NCBI RefSeq assembly: GCF_900168125.1
Contig: NZ_FUZF01000004.1
Location: 186,001-250,000, forward strand
Length of the DNA: 64,000 nt
From: Sphingobacterium nematocida
Lineage (GTDB): Bacteria > Bacteroidota > Bacteroidia > Sphingobacteriales > Sphingobacteriaceae
Direction: 5' to 3'
Under the pieces are notes generated by a model. The model saw nothing but the letters and a program-made list of their open reading frames with translations, was not told the origin of the DNA and did no database searches. The translations under genes were made by a program, and so were the position numbers. Positions 55,752 to 64,000 of the stretch are shown here, piece after piece; position 1 is the first letter of the stretch, and each line of letters begins with the position of its first letter.

Positions 55752-56762
55752 ATGAAATCAATTATTTTAAAAAGAACCGAATTGAAACGTACAGCCTTTG
55801 CGCCTTTGTGCGTTTTTATCGGTATGACATGCGCGCTATCATCCTGCGATAAAGATAATAAAGAAGCTGGATTAATAGCTGGAATACAAGTTTCCGAAAC
55901 GGAGAGTTTCGAGGAGAAGGCTGGAGAGATGATTTGGAAAGCCGATGGTGGTCTAGATACGTTGTACGTAACGAGTAATTCTGCATTACGTGTGTCGTTC
56001 GAAACGAATGAAGTCAATAACTGGGTGCGGGTAGATAAGATAGAGGCCATCGAAGGGACGAATAAGTCCCGTGTTATTTTGGACGTATTGCCCATGGATA
56101 AAACCTATAAGAAGCGTGTCGGTGTGTTGAATATTAATAATAGTGATGCTTATTCAGGCGTGTTTATCCGACTAAATCAGGGATATAATACGCGGATCGA
56201 AGAAAATTTCATTTGGTTAAAATATGGGATTGGCTCACCATTAGACTTAAGTAAAGCTATTGCTATGACACAATGGACCACCGCGCAGAAACAAATCGGC
56301 TGGACGAGTACAAATACAGGCTCTGCCCTAGGGATGAATGGTTATATGCTGTTAGGAACCAGTGCTAAAGGGGGAGATCTATCGTCACCAATATTTCCCG
56401 GATTGGAAAAAGATAGCCTGTTATTATTGACTTTTGATGCTATTGGATATACAGCTAAAGATGGGCAAAAAGATGCTAATAAGTTAACAGTAAGTTTGGT
56501 CGGTGCTGAATTTGCCGATGGTAAGTCTAGTAAGTTGATCAGTCTGGACTACTATGACTACCAATCTGCTCTGTTGACGACTAATATGTGGGACAAAGCT
56601 CATTTCTCTTTTGTAGTAAAGAAACCAAGTCTCAACCCTGCAGCTTCAACTATTCAGTTGCAGTTTATGACAGGAGACCATGACAGCAATGCAGCCAACA
56701 GGGTCTTTGTCGATAATATAAACCTCTATATAACGGATCAATTTATGCCTGTTAAGAAATAA
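55752..56762 (+). CDS. Surface lipoprotein with BACON-like and beta-sandwich domains
   Basis: The protein of 336 residues has a signal with lipobox SSC (about residue 31), then a BACON-like beta domain (about 65-150; LDTLYVTSNSALRVSFE, NNWVRVDKIEAIEG) and a C-terminal jelly-roll-like region (about 155-330, FVDNINLYITD) suggestive of carbohydrate or ligand binding. I prefer the ATG at 55752; the GTG at 55692 overlaps a TAATTTTG promoter-like box. It lies just upstream of the ECF sigma gene. Its part in the SusC/D locus is inferred from position only. Confidence 0.7.
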   Translation: MKSIILKRTELKRTAFAPLCVFIGMTCALSSCDKDNKEAGLIAGIQVSETESFEEKAGEMIWKADGGLDTLYVTSNSALRVSFETNEVNNWVRVDKIEAIEGTNKSRVILDVLPMDKTYKKRVGVLNINNSDAYSGVFIRLNQGYNTRIEENFIWLKYGIGSPLDLSKAIAMTQWTTAQKQIGWTSTNTGSALGMNGYMLLGTSAKGGDLSSPIFPGLEKDSLLLLTFDAIGYTAKDGQKDANKLTVSLVGAEFADGKSSKLISLDYYDYQSALLTTNMWDKAHFSFVVKKPSLNPAASTIQLQFMTGDHDSNAANRVFVDNINLYITDQFMPVKK

Positions 56763-56850
56763 TAAAGAAACAATTTCTTAAACATAAGGTAACTTCAAGG
56801 ATATACAAATTCGCTTAGTTTGCATAATTAATTGGGACTGATACTACAAG

Positions 56851-57417
56851 ATGGAAGTAATGAATGGTGTTTTAGAAGATGATGAATTCGAAAGGTTTTT
56901 ATTGGGGGATGCTAAGGTCTTTCAGAAAACTTTCGACTTCTATTTTCCTATCATATTCCGTTACGCCTTAAGTAAGGGGACAGAACGGGAAGATGCCGAG
57001 GATATAACCCAAGAGGCATTCACATTACTATTTTTACATCGTGACAAAATCAGGAGTTCTAGTGACCTCTATCCCTATTTATACGTGATTGCTAAACGTC
57101 TGTGTATATCCTTTTTTAGAAAGAAGATAAGTGGAGCAAAGATTGTTCAGGAAGCTTCCCTGGAATGGCCAGCTATTTCTTTGCATTTAGAACAAAAAAT
57201 TGACTTTGTTGAATTGAACAGTCTCCTTCAACAGATAATAACTACATTACCTAGGCAGCAACAAGAAGTTTACCGTCGATTTAAACTTGATGATGAACCC
57301 CAAAAAGATATCGCTGAAAGCATGGGGGTCTCTAGACATACTGTTAAAAACCACCTTCAGGCTGCAAGCAAATTGGTACGTCTCAAGCTGCAGAAAATCT
57401 ATTCTTTTCTTATCTAA
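56851..57417 (+). CDS. ECF RNA polymerase sigma factor (FecI-like)
   Basis: Sigma factor of 188 residues that directs RNA polymerase to a small regulon. Region 2 includes YALSKGTEREDAEDITQEAF (about residues 43-62) and YPYLYVIAKRLCISFFRKK; region 4 is EVYRRFKLDDEPQKDIAE followed by the recognition helix SRHTVKNHLQAASKLV. It sits 86 bases before the fecR-type gene, the standard arrangement for surface-signalling pairs. Its expected target is the susC/susD unit downstream. Confidence 0.9.
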   Translation: MEVMNGVLEDDEFERFLLGDAKVFQKTFDFYFPIIFRYALSKGTEREDAEDITQEAFTLLFLHRDKIRSSSDLYPYLYVIAKRLCISFFRKKISGAKIVQEASLEWPAISLHLEQKIDFVELNSLLQQIITTLPRQQQEVYRRFKLDDEPQKDIAESMGVSRHTVKNHLQAASKLVRLKLQKIYSFLI

Positions 57418-57503
57418 CGGTGTTTTACTTTTTTTAAAAAAAGTAAGATCTCCACTAGTACATTTCTTTTTGACTTTCGTTTATAGATAAAAATTGAGAA
57501 CGA

Positions 57504-58691
57504 TTGGACAAGAAAGAACTATATATTCTAGTAAAACAATATCGGGCAGGTACTATTGAAAAGAGTGACCTGGAACGCCTACGTAGTTTTCTCGAAACTG
57601 AGGAAGGAGTCCGGTCGCTAGAAGAGACATGGGACGACGAATTTGAGCCTTCATATTATGTCGGGGATAAGCCGGTACAGGAACGAGTCTTTCAGAAGAT
57701 TTCCGACGATCCACGTATCGCTCCGGTAATAGCACAACCTAGACCTTCTTTCGCGAATAAATTCAACAAAATCGCTGTGGCCGCTGCATTAGTAGTTGGT
57801 ATAGCTTCTGCATTATGGTGGTATGACAGGGAACAGATAGTGGAAGTTTATGCGACACAAAACGGAGAGACTATCTTGCCTGGAAGTAATAAAGCTCGGA
57901 TTCAGTTTGAGGATGGTAATTTTATTGAGTTAGATCAGATTACAAGTGATACGATTATCGCTGATAAGGGGCTTCGTATCTTCAAAGCTGCTGATGGTAG
58001 CGTAAGCTATGCATACAATGATGATGGCGCTATTCGGAGAGAATTGTACAACACGATTGTGACGCCTAGAGGAGGAGAGTATAGTTTGATATTACCTGAT
58101 GGATCTAAAGTATGGCTTAATGCAGCAACTAAGCTTAAGTATCCATTGAAATTTGCAAAGGACAGTAGAATGGTTGAGTTGGATGGTGAGGCTTATTTTG
58201 ATGTGGCTAAACATAAAGAAGCACATAGTTCTGTACCTTTTTATGTAATGAGTGGTAAGCAGAAGATTGAAGTTTTAGGAACACAATTTAATGTAAATAC
58301 CTATGGATCTACTTATAAAACGACATTGGTGGAGGGGCGTGTAGCTATGCATTATGAGGGAGTTTCCAAAACTCAGTTTTTGACACCTTCACAACAGGCC
58401 GTCTATTCTACACGAACAGGGATAAATACCGTAAAGGTTGTCGATCCTTCATACAGTACAGCCTGGCGATCCGGGAAATTTGCCTTCGATAATGTCTCTA
58501 TTTATGAAGTAATGGATGAAATTGCCAGATGGTATGATGTAGAGGTAGTTTTTGAGGGAGATATGTCGCAGGTCAGATACTCAGGAAGTATCTCAAGATT
58601 TGAAAAATTTGAACAATTGTTACAATTAATAGAGTGGACCGACCTAGTAACATTTAAAGTGCAGGGAAGGAGGATAACTGTCATGAAATAG
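57504..58691 (+). CDS. FecR-family anti-sigma factor/signal transducer
   Basis: Inner-membrane protein of 395 residues. A short cytoplasmic N-terminus (about 1-87) that would hold the sigma factor is followed by one membrane helix (about 91-107, IAVAAALVVGIASALWW). The periplasmic FecR domain (about 175-275; LPDGSKVWLNAATKLKYP, LDGEAYFDVAKHK) and a C-terminal DUF4974-type domain (FDNVSIYEVMDEIARWYDVEVVFEG) complete it. The start is TTG at 57504, since no ATG precedes the conserved N-terminus. It relays the signal from the SusC STN domain to the ECF sigma factor. Confidence 0.92.
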   Translation: MDKKELYILVKQYRAGTIEKSDLERLRSFLETEEGVRSLEETWDDEFEPSYYVGDKPVQERVFQKISDDPRIAPVIAQPRPSFANKFNKIAVAAALVVGIASALWWYDREQIVEVYATQNGETILPGSNKARIQFEDGNFIELDQITSDTIIADKGLRIFKAADGSVSYAYNDDGAIRRELYNTIVTPRGGEYSLILPDGSKVWLNAATKLKYPLKFAKDSRMVELDGEAYFDVAKHKEAHSSVPFYVMSGKQKIEVLGTQFNVNTYGSTYKTTLVEGRVAMHYEGVSKTQFLTPSQQAVYSTRTGINTVKVVDPSYSTAWRSGKFAFDNVSIYEVMDEIARWYDVEVVFEGDMSQVRYSGSISRFEKFEQLLQLIEWTDLVTFKVQGRRITVMK

Positions 58692-58700
58692 TGCTAGCTA

Positions 58701-58766
58701 GCCTTAGCATATAAAAAAGCAGGAACGTTGGAGCCGTCCCTGCCGGGTATGCCCTAAGGCATTTTT
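58701..58766 (+). terminator. Two-level hairpin with T-run between fecR and susC
   Basis: Outer stem GCCTTAG-CATA (58701-58711) pairs with TATG-CC-CTAAGGC (58748-58760); an inner hairpin pairs GCAGG-A-ACG with CGT-C-CCTGC (58719-58743). The outer stem is followed by ATTTTT. It may terminate the sigma/fecR transcript, with susC read from its own promoter, or it may be a structured leader. Confidence 0.55.
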
Positions 58767-58808
58767 AGATTGAAACAGAATGTATTATTAATCTCAACCT
58801 ATTAACAA

Positions 58809-61800
58809 ATGTATGAAAAAAAAAGGTTAGGGGCGGGCTATGCCTTTAACTTACCTAAACTGAAAATTCCATTGTATATGAAATTGACATGGATTCTGAT
58901 TTTAGTAGCCTCCATGCACCTTAGTGCAAGTACCTTTGGGCAAAAGATTACGCTGAAAGGGAAGAATGTTCGTTTGGCCACTCTATTGAAAGATTTTGAA
59001 AAACGTAGCGGGTATACCGTATTTTATGCACAGGGGATATTACCCAATAATACGATCAGTAATGTCGAATTGGTAGATGTTGAAGCCTTGGATGCCCTAC
59101 GAAGACTATTGGTTCCATACCAATTGGATTTTAAACGTAAGGATCATAGCATCGTGTTATTCTCAAAAAATGATCAGAATAGAAAGAGTACACTAGGTAA
59201 TACTGCTTCAATAGAGGCACAACAACACGTATTAAAAGGAAATACAAAGACAAGTACAGGGGCTGTGCTCGCCAATGTAACGGTGCGCGACAAATCCACA
59301 GGAAAAGTAACGCGGACCGATGAGTCTGGTACTTTTACGCTAGAGGTGGATCTTCCTACTGTATTGGAATTATCGCTATTGGGCTTTGATAAGAAAGAGA
59401 TCAATGTAAACAGTGTTAGTGAGTTGCAAGTAGTAATGGTCGAGAAAGTTACCGATATGGAAGAAGCGGTAGTAATCGGTTATGGCCAAGTCAAGAAGAA
59501 GGATTTAACAGGCTCGGTTGTCAACATCAAAATGGAGGATGTTAAAGATGCACCTGTGTTGTCTGTCGATTTGGCTTTGCAAGGACGTGTGCCTGGTGCT
59601 GAGTTTACGGCGACGACGGGCGAGCCGGGAGCTACTACTTCAATACGTATACGAGGCACCCGATCAATAACAGCGAGTAATGAACCTCTGATCGTCGTGG
59701 ATGGTGTAATGGATGCTGTGAGTAGTCTGACGGATATCAATACCTCGGATATCGAATCGATATCGGTTTTGAAAGATGCGTCGGCTACAGCAATCTATGG
59801 TACACGTGGTAGTAATGGTGTTATTATTGTCACAACTAAACAAGGGAAGTCTGGAAAAGATAATATTACGTTACGTAGTACAGTTGGCCTTTCTCAACTC
59901 CCAAGGAAGCTTGATATTATGAATGCTTCCCAGTATGCGCAGTATCGCAATGATTATGCACTATTCACATCGGCCGATCCATATGGCGATATTACCATTA
60001 ATTCACCAATGTCGGCATACCCTTATCCAGATCCCAATGCACTGGGAAAAGGAACAGATTGGGTAGATGAGATAACTCGTATTGCGCCTTATCACACCCA
60101 CAATCTTTCGTTATCCGGTGGTAAAAATAAAAGCAGTTACTATGCTTCGATTGCATATGATAATACACAGGGAATTATTCAAGAAAGTGGGTTAGGTCGC
60201 TTTACCGGACGTCTGAATCTAGACTACCAGCTTTTTCCATGGATGAAAGTAGGATTTAAGTACAGTTATACAAAACGGGATGAAAACAAAAACCTGGTTA
60301 CTATCGGCGGCACTAATTGGTGGAGTGGTGCGATCTATTTAAATCCCATGATAAAGGTTTATGATAACTTTAATGATCTTTGGTACTCTGGGCAGAAGTT
60401 TAACTCGCCGCGTTCGATCCTGGATTCGGATGTCATCAATAATATTAAACACGACGGTACAACGAATACAGGGTATATTGAGATAGAACCTATTAAGAAT
60501 CTAAAAGTAAATTCTCAACTGACTTATTATGCTTACGGTAGGCATACTTTTGAATACGAACCAGGAAATTTGCCAGCTAAAGCAGACAATGAAGGAGGAA
60601 TGGCTTATAGAGCAGAGTATACACAGAGTAACCTGATGAGTCAGACGACATTGAATTATCTCAAGAAATGGGACGATGTACATCATCTGGATTTTACGGC
60701 TGGTTTTGTAGGACAGAAAATAACGGATGACAATCTTACGCTACGTGGTGAAGGTTACCAATCAGATGCGATCCTTTGGAATAATATGAATGCAATTCCT
60801 GATAAGGAAAACTACGTAGGAGGGTCAGGTAACACGACTAAGACCTCCATGTCTTACCTAGCCCGTGCCAATTATAATTACAAAAGCAAATACTATCTTA
60901 CGGTAACAGGACGTAGGGATGGCGCTTCTAACTTTGCGAAGAATGAAAAGTGGGCGTTCTTTCCTTCTGCTGCGTTAAAATGGACAGTGAGCAATGAGGA
61001 GTTTTTAAAGAACTCTTCTTGGATTAATGATTTCTCTATACGTGCTAGTGCTGGACGTACCGGCAACGATGGTATCTCTTCCTATAGATCGTTGGCGGCA
61101 CTTTCTTCTTCAACTAGCGGTTATCTCTTCAATGGATCACAACCAGTAGCATTCTATCCGTCACGGTTAGCTTCGGAAGAACTGTCCTGGGAAAAAACAG
61201 ATATGTATAATATCGCCACAGATATTGCTTTGTTTAACAACAGGGTGAATATGACATTTGAAGCTTATCTATCCTACACCAAGGATCTTCTGCTCGATGT
61301 GCAGACTCCTACACAGACCGGATACGCTACACGTTTTGCCAACGTAGGAAAAACGTCTAATAGAGGTGTCGAGTTTAGCATTGAGACACGCAATATACAG
61401 AAAGACAAGTTCTCTTGGACCAGTACATTTTCGATCTCGCACAACAAGCAAAGAGTAGATGATATCGGACATTACGGTTATGTAAGTGCCTATACGGCGG
61501 CTGGCAATAACGGATACATGATGTATGGTTATGTGAAAGATTATCCGTTGAATGCCTTATGGGGATTCCAATATGCAGGTACATGGAAGTCACAGGAAGA
61601 AATAGATAGAAACAAAATCACTAGAGCTTATGTTTCTGCTTCTACACAACAGTATCGATTGGGTTCAGCTCGTTATATAGACGCTAATCACGATGGAATA
61701 TTTAATGAAAATGACCTTACCTATTTAGGCAACGCAGATCCGTTGGTACATGGTGGTTTTCAGAATAATTTTAGATATGACCAGTGGACACTTGGGGTAT

Positions 61801-62231
61801 TTCTCAACTATTCTTTGGGCGGTAAGATTTACAACATCTCCGAACAATGGATGGGAAATGGTAGCAACTTTGCCAATCAGTATGCATACATGTTGGATGC
61901 GTGGCACCCAGTTCGTAACCCTAATTCGGACCTGCCTAGGGCTGGATCTGTGGATAATATAGCGTCTAGTCGTATGGTTTATGATGCCAGCTTCCTGAGA
62001 TTGAAGAGTGTATCTGTCGGGTATACTTTAGATTTGGGCAAGTGGACAAAAAATAAGTTGCGGGATGTACAGTTTGGTCTAGCTGGAGAAAATTTATTCG
62101 TTTGGAAGAAGTACAACGGATTCGACCCAGATGTTTCATCGTCTAGTGGTACTTCGACATTAAGAAGGCTTGATATTGGGGCCTATCCAAAGCCTAGAAC
62201 TATTGTAGGCAGTATTCAAATCAGGTATTAA
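58809..62231 (+). CDS. SusC/RagA-type TonB-linked outer-membrane transporter with STN domain
   Basis: Outer-membrane importer of 1140 residues that works with a SusD lipoprotein. A signal peptide (about 25-45) is followed by an STN domain (about 50-118), a carboxypeptidase-regulatory-like domain (about 140-205), a plug with the SusC signature (GQVKKKDLTGSVVNIKMEDV, then ASATAIYGTRGSNGVIIVTT), and a 22-strand barrel ending in IQIRY. The STN domain is the hallmark of receptors that signal through FecR and an ECF sigma factor, and both are encoded just upstream. The substrate is unknown: no glycoside hydrolase is in view. Confidence 0.94.
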   Translation: MYEKKRLGAGYAFNLPKLKIPLYMKLTWILILVASMHLSASTFGQKITLKGKNVRLATLLKDFEKRSGYTVFYAQGILPNNTISNVELVDVEALDALRRLLVPYQLDFKRKDHSIVLFSKNDQNRKSTLGNTASIEAQQHVLKGNTKTSTGAVLANVTVRDKSTGKVTRTDESGTFTLEVDLPTVLELSLLGFDKKEINVNSVSELQVVMVEKVTDMEEAVVIGYGQVKKKDLTGSVVNIKMEDVKDAPVLSVDLALQGRVPGAEFTATTGEPGATTSIRIRGTRSITASNEPLIVVDGVMDAVSSLTDINTSDIESISVLKDASATAIYGTRGSNGVIIVTTKQGKSGKDNITLRSTVGLSQLPRKLDIMNASQYAQYRNDYALFTSADPYGDITINSPMSAYPYPDPNALGKGTDWVDEITRIAPYHTHNLSLSGGKNKSSYYASIAYDNTQGIIQESGLGRFTGRLNLDYQLFPWMKVGFKYSYTKRDENKNLVTIGGTNWWSGAIYLNPMIKVYDNFNDLWYSGQKFNSPRSILDSDVINNIKHDGTTNTGYIEIEPIKNLKVNSQLTYYAYGRHTFEYEPGNLPAKADNEGGMAYRAEYTQSNLMSQTTLNYLKKWDDVHHLDFTAGFVGQKITDDNLTLRGEGYQSDAILWNNMNAIPDKENYVGGSGNTTKTSMSYLARANYNYKSKYYLTVTGRRDGASNFAKNEKWAFFPSAALKWTVSNEEFLKNSSWINDFSIRASAGRTGNDGISSYRSLAALSSSTSGYLFNGSQPVAFYPSRLASEELSWEKTDMYNIATDIALFNNRVNMTFEAYLSYTKDLLLDVQTPTQTGYATRFANVGKTSNRGVEFSIETRNIQKDKFSWTSTFSISHNKQRVDDIGHYGYVSAYTAAGNNGYMMYGYVKDYPLNALWGFQYAGTWKSQEEIDRNKITRAYVSASTQQYRLGSARYIDANHDGIFNENDLTYLGNADPLVHGGFQNNFRYDQWTLGVFLNYSLGGKIYNISEQWMGNGSNFANQYAYMLDAWHPVRNPNSDLPRAGSVDNIASSRMVYDASFLRLKSVSVGYTLDLGKWTKNKLRDVQFGLAGENLFVWKKYNGFDPDVSSSSGTSTLRRLDIGAYPKPRTIVGSIQIRY

Positions 62232-62249
62232 ATCAAAAAAAGTCTATAA

Positions 62250-63728
62250 ATGAAACGTTTATTTATATTTTTTCTTAGTAGTCTACTTTGGACAGGGTGT
62301 TCGATTGAAGAAGAACCTACATCCTTTGTCAATACGGACAATTATTACTTAACAGAAGCACAGTGTATTTCAGGGCTCAACTCTACATATATTCCTCTAA
62401 AAACTATTTATACCTATACGTATTTGATGGCTACAGAAGGAGTTAGTGATTTGATGTATATAGCATCAGGTACGCTAGACGCACAACTGGACATATCGCC
62501 TGCCCAGCCTCGGTTTGGACAGAATATGTGGACGTTGGGTTATCGTGGAGTAATGTATTGTAACTCTATCATCGATGGAATAAAGCGTTCGCCTCTCTCT
62601 GAGGATAGCAAGAATAGACTATTGGCAGAAGGAATGATTATGCGTGCTTATTACTATTGGTTCTTGACATCTACATTTGGCGATGTACCTTTTTATACGG
62701 AAGATGTAGCAAATGCCGAAGTTTTGGATCGGGTTTCAAAATTAGGAAGAATGCCGGCAGTTGCGACCCGTGATTATCTGATTGCGGAGTTACAGGAGTA
62801 TTTGCCACATTTAGCCCAAGTACGTACCAATGATGTACCCGGCAATCGTTCGGGGGCAGCAATGGGATGGATGTTGATCGGTAAACTTGCACAGTGGAAT
62901 AAGAAATGGGATGTGGCAAAGGATGCTATGCAGAAACTAGAAGCTATCTACGGTGATTTTAACAAATATCCATTGGGAGATATAGCCCTGAAGAATAAGA
63001 ATATTTTAGAGTCTATTTTTGAGATTCAATTTACCTATTCCGAAACGGGACTACAGGTGACTACAAACTCAGGGGCTATATGTATGCCGACTCGCAGTAC
63101 CGGAGCTATCTATGATGGCGTGGAGATACCCGAGTTGGGTACTAATGCGACCACTTGGTCTCCACTTCGTCCTAATAATTTCTTTTTTCAAAGCGTGATG
63201 CGTCGCGGTAGTGAGGATTTGCGTACGAATCTGAATATGGCTTGGGACTATAAGGGGGTAGCATTCAAAAGTACAGCTACACGACCTTGGTTAGGACCTA
63301 AATTTTGGACCTATAATATGTACAATGTCGCCGACGGGAATAATCAAAGAGTATTTCGTTATGCAGATGCCTTGTTGATGCAGGCAGAGAACTATATGGA
63401 ACTTAGGGATCAAACTGCTGCTATTAAGTATCTGAATATGGTCCGTAACAGGGCGGGTTTAGCAGATTACGAGTTCAAAAATTGGGACCTATTGAGAGAA
63501 GAGATCCAAAAGGAGAGGGGCCGTGAGTTATTGGGCGAATATCAACGTAAGTACGACTTGGTACGCTGGGGAATATGGTATCAAGCTACTTATGACTATA
63601 CAGACTATGCTGCACTAAAAAATAATATGCTGCCTTGTCATGAGTACTATCCTATACCGGATATAGAAGTGGTTAAATCGGGCAATAATCTAGATAATAA
63701 AGCTTACGAATTTTATGGAAAAGGTTAA
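62250..63728 (+). CDS. SusD/RagB-family nutrient-binding lipoprotein
   Basis: Surface lipoprotein of 492 residues that caps the SusC barrel and binds the substrate. The lipobox is WTGC (Cys17). TPR-type helices and the SusD C-terminal domain are seen (RYADALLMQAENYMELRDQ, YLNMVRNRAGL, RGRELLGEYQRKYDLVRWG). It starts 18 bases after susC, in the same operon. Ligand identity cannot be inferred from the sequence. Confidence 0.94.
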   Translation: MKRLFIFFLSSLLWTGCSIEEEPTSFVNTDNYYLTEAQCISGLNSTYIPLKTIYTYTYLMATEGVSDLMYIASGTLDAQLDISPAQPRFGQNMWTLGYRGVMYCNSIIDGIKRSPLSEDSKNRLLAEGMIMRAYYYWFLTSTFGDVPFYTEDVANAEVLDRVSKLGRMPAVATRDYLIAELQEYLPHLAQVRTNDVPGNRSGAAMGWMLIGKLAQWNKKWDVAKDAMQKLEAIYGDFNKYPLGDIALKNKNILESIFEIQFTYSETGLQVTTNSGAICMPTRSTGAIYDGVEIPELGTNATTWSPLRPNNFFFQSVMRRGSEDLRTNLNMAWDYKGVAFKSTATRPWLGPKFWTYNMYNVADGNNQRVFRYADALLMQAENYMELRDQTAAIKYLNMVRNRAGLADYEFKNWDLLREEIQKERGRELLGEYQRKYDLVRWGIWYQATYDYTDYAALKNNMLPCHEYYPIPDIEVVKSGNNLDNKAYEFYGKG

Positions 63729-63735
63729 TACGTAT

Positions 63736-64000
63736 ATGAGAATGCAAAGTGTTAGATTATACTCTTTTCTAGGGGGGCTCTTTTTTGTGCTGGCCACATT
63801 ACTGATAGTATCCTGTAAAGATAAGGACGAATCTGAACCTATAATAGAGGAGCCAAGCCCTGAGGAACTGGTGTTGCCTGATACATTGAAGGTGATCAGT
63901 TATAATATTCTTGAGGGCATGAAAAATGATAAGGCCAACAACTACAATAAATTTGTAGAATGGATCAAATCGCAAGCTCCGGATGTCTTAGCACTACAGG
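63736..64000 (+). CDS. Endonuclease/exonuclease/phosphatase-family lipoprotein (truncated by window end)
   Basis: The first 88 residues are visible. A signal peptide ends in the lipobox IVSC (Cys27), followed by an acidic linker rich in Glu and Pro and then the start of an EEP fold: LKVISYNILEGM with the conserved Asn, and APDVLALQ where the catalytic Glu would come next. EEP proteins hydrolyse phosphodiester or phosphoester bonds. It starts eight bases after susD and probably belongs to the same operon. An in-frame ATG at 63715, overlapping susD, is an alternative start. Confidence 0.75.
   Translation, partial: MRMQSVRLYSFLGGLFFVLATLLIVSCKDKDESEPIIEEPSPEELVLPDTLKVISYNILEGMKNDKANNYNKFVEWIKSQAPDVLALQ

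Overview
The window looks like chromosome of a member of Bacteroidota, most likely Sphingobacteriaceae (Sphingobacterium or Pedobacter-like). The evidence is a short primary sigma factor of about 286 residues, promoters with the Bacteroidota -7 box TAnnTTTG, a type III glutamine synthetase, a SusC/SusD pair controlled by an ECF sigma factor and FecR, a tRNA without encoded CCA, few Shine-Dalgarno sites and several UUG starts. The DNA is moderately AT-rich throughout. I see no phage, insertion sequence, CRISPR array or rRNA.

Layout. 0.1-17.7 kb is mostly housekeeping: glutamine synthetase, an S9 peptidase, a SIMPL-domain protein, rpoD, fmt, a LolC/E-type permease, a CPA2 antiporter, isocitrate dehydrogenase, an M64 peptidase, a CLC protein of probable fluoride-exporter type, a DUF423 protein and a rhodanese-thioredoxin fusion. 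17.7-24.2 kb holds an S46 dipeptidyl peptidase with DPP11-type residues, OxyR, a CLC-CBS channel, riboflavin synthase, a candidate small RNA and tRNA-Arg(CCG). 24.2-27.6 kb is a three-gene candidate metal-uptake cluster (His-rich lipoprotein, TonB-dependent receptor, small His/Cys-rich exported protein) with a promoter that overlaps an inverted repeat. 27.6-34.4 kb carries a Xer recombinase, M16 and M13 metallopeptidases and a degenerate YgjP-like protein. 34.4-42.9 kb is a minus-strand housekeeping run: smc, an ABC-F ATPase, a deoxynucleoside kinase, trpS and mazG. 43.5-48.9 kb has rocD, a secreted protein with IFD repeats, a TPR histidine kinase with its response regulator, and small unknown genes. 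49.2-54.9 kb is a complete tripartite RND efflux operon. 55.7-64.0 kb is a nutrient-acquisition locus: surface lipoprotein, ECF sigma, FecR anti-sigma, SusC with STN domain, SusD and the start of an endonuclease/exonuclease/phosphatase-family lipoprotein cut by the window edge.

How the genes work together. Five exported peptidases (S9, M64, S46, M16, M13) fit an organism that feeds on protein. The last 8 kb reads as a trans-envelope signalling circuit: the SusC STN domain would contact FecR, which would release the ECF sigma factor to transcribe susC/susD. The metal cluster looks independently controlled by a repressor whose site lies in its own promoter. No single stretch is clearly an undescribed system. 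The best leads are the metal cluster and its operator, the small RNA at 23.8 kb, the degenerate YgjP-like protein, and promoter boxes placed so close to start codons that the messages should be leaderless.
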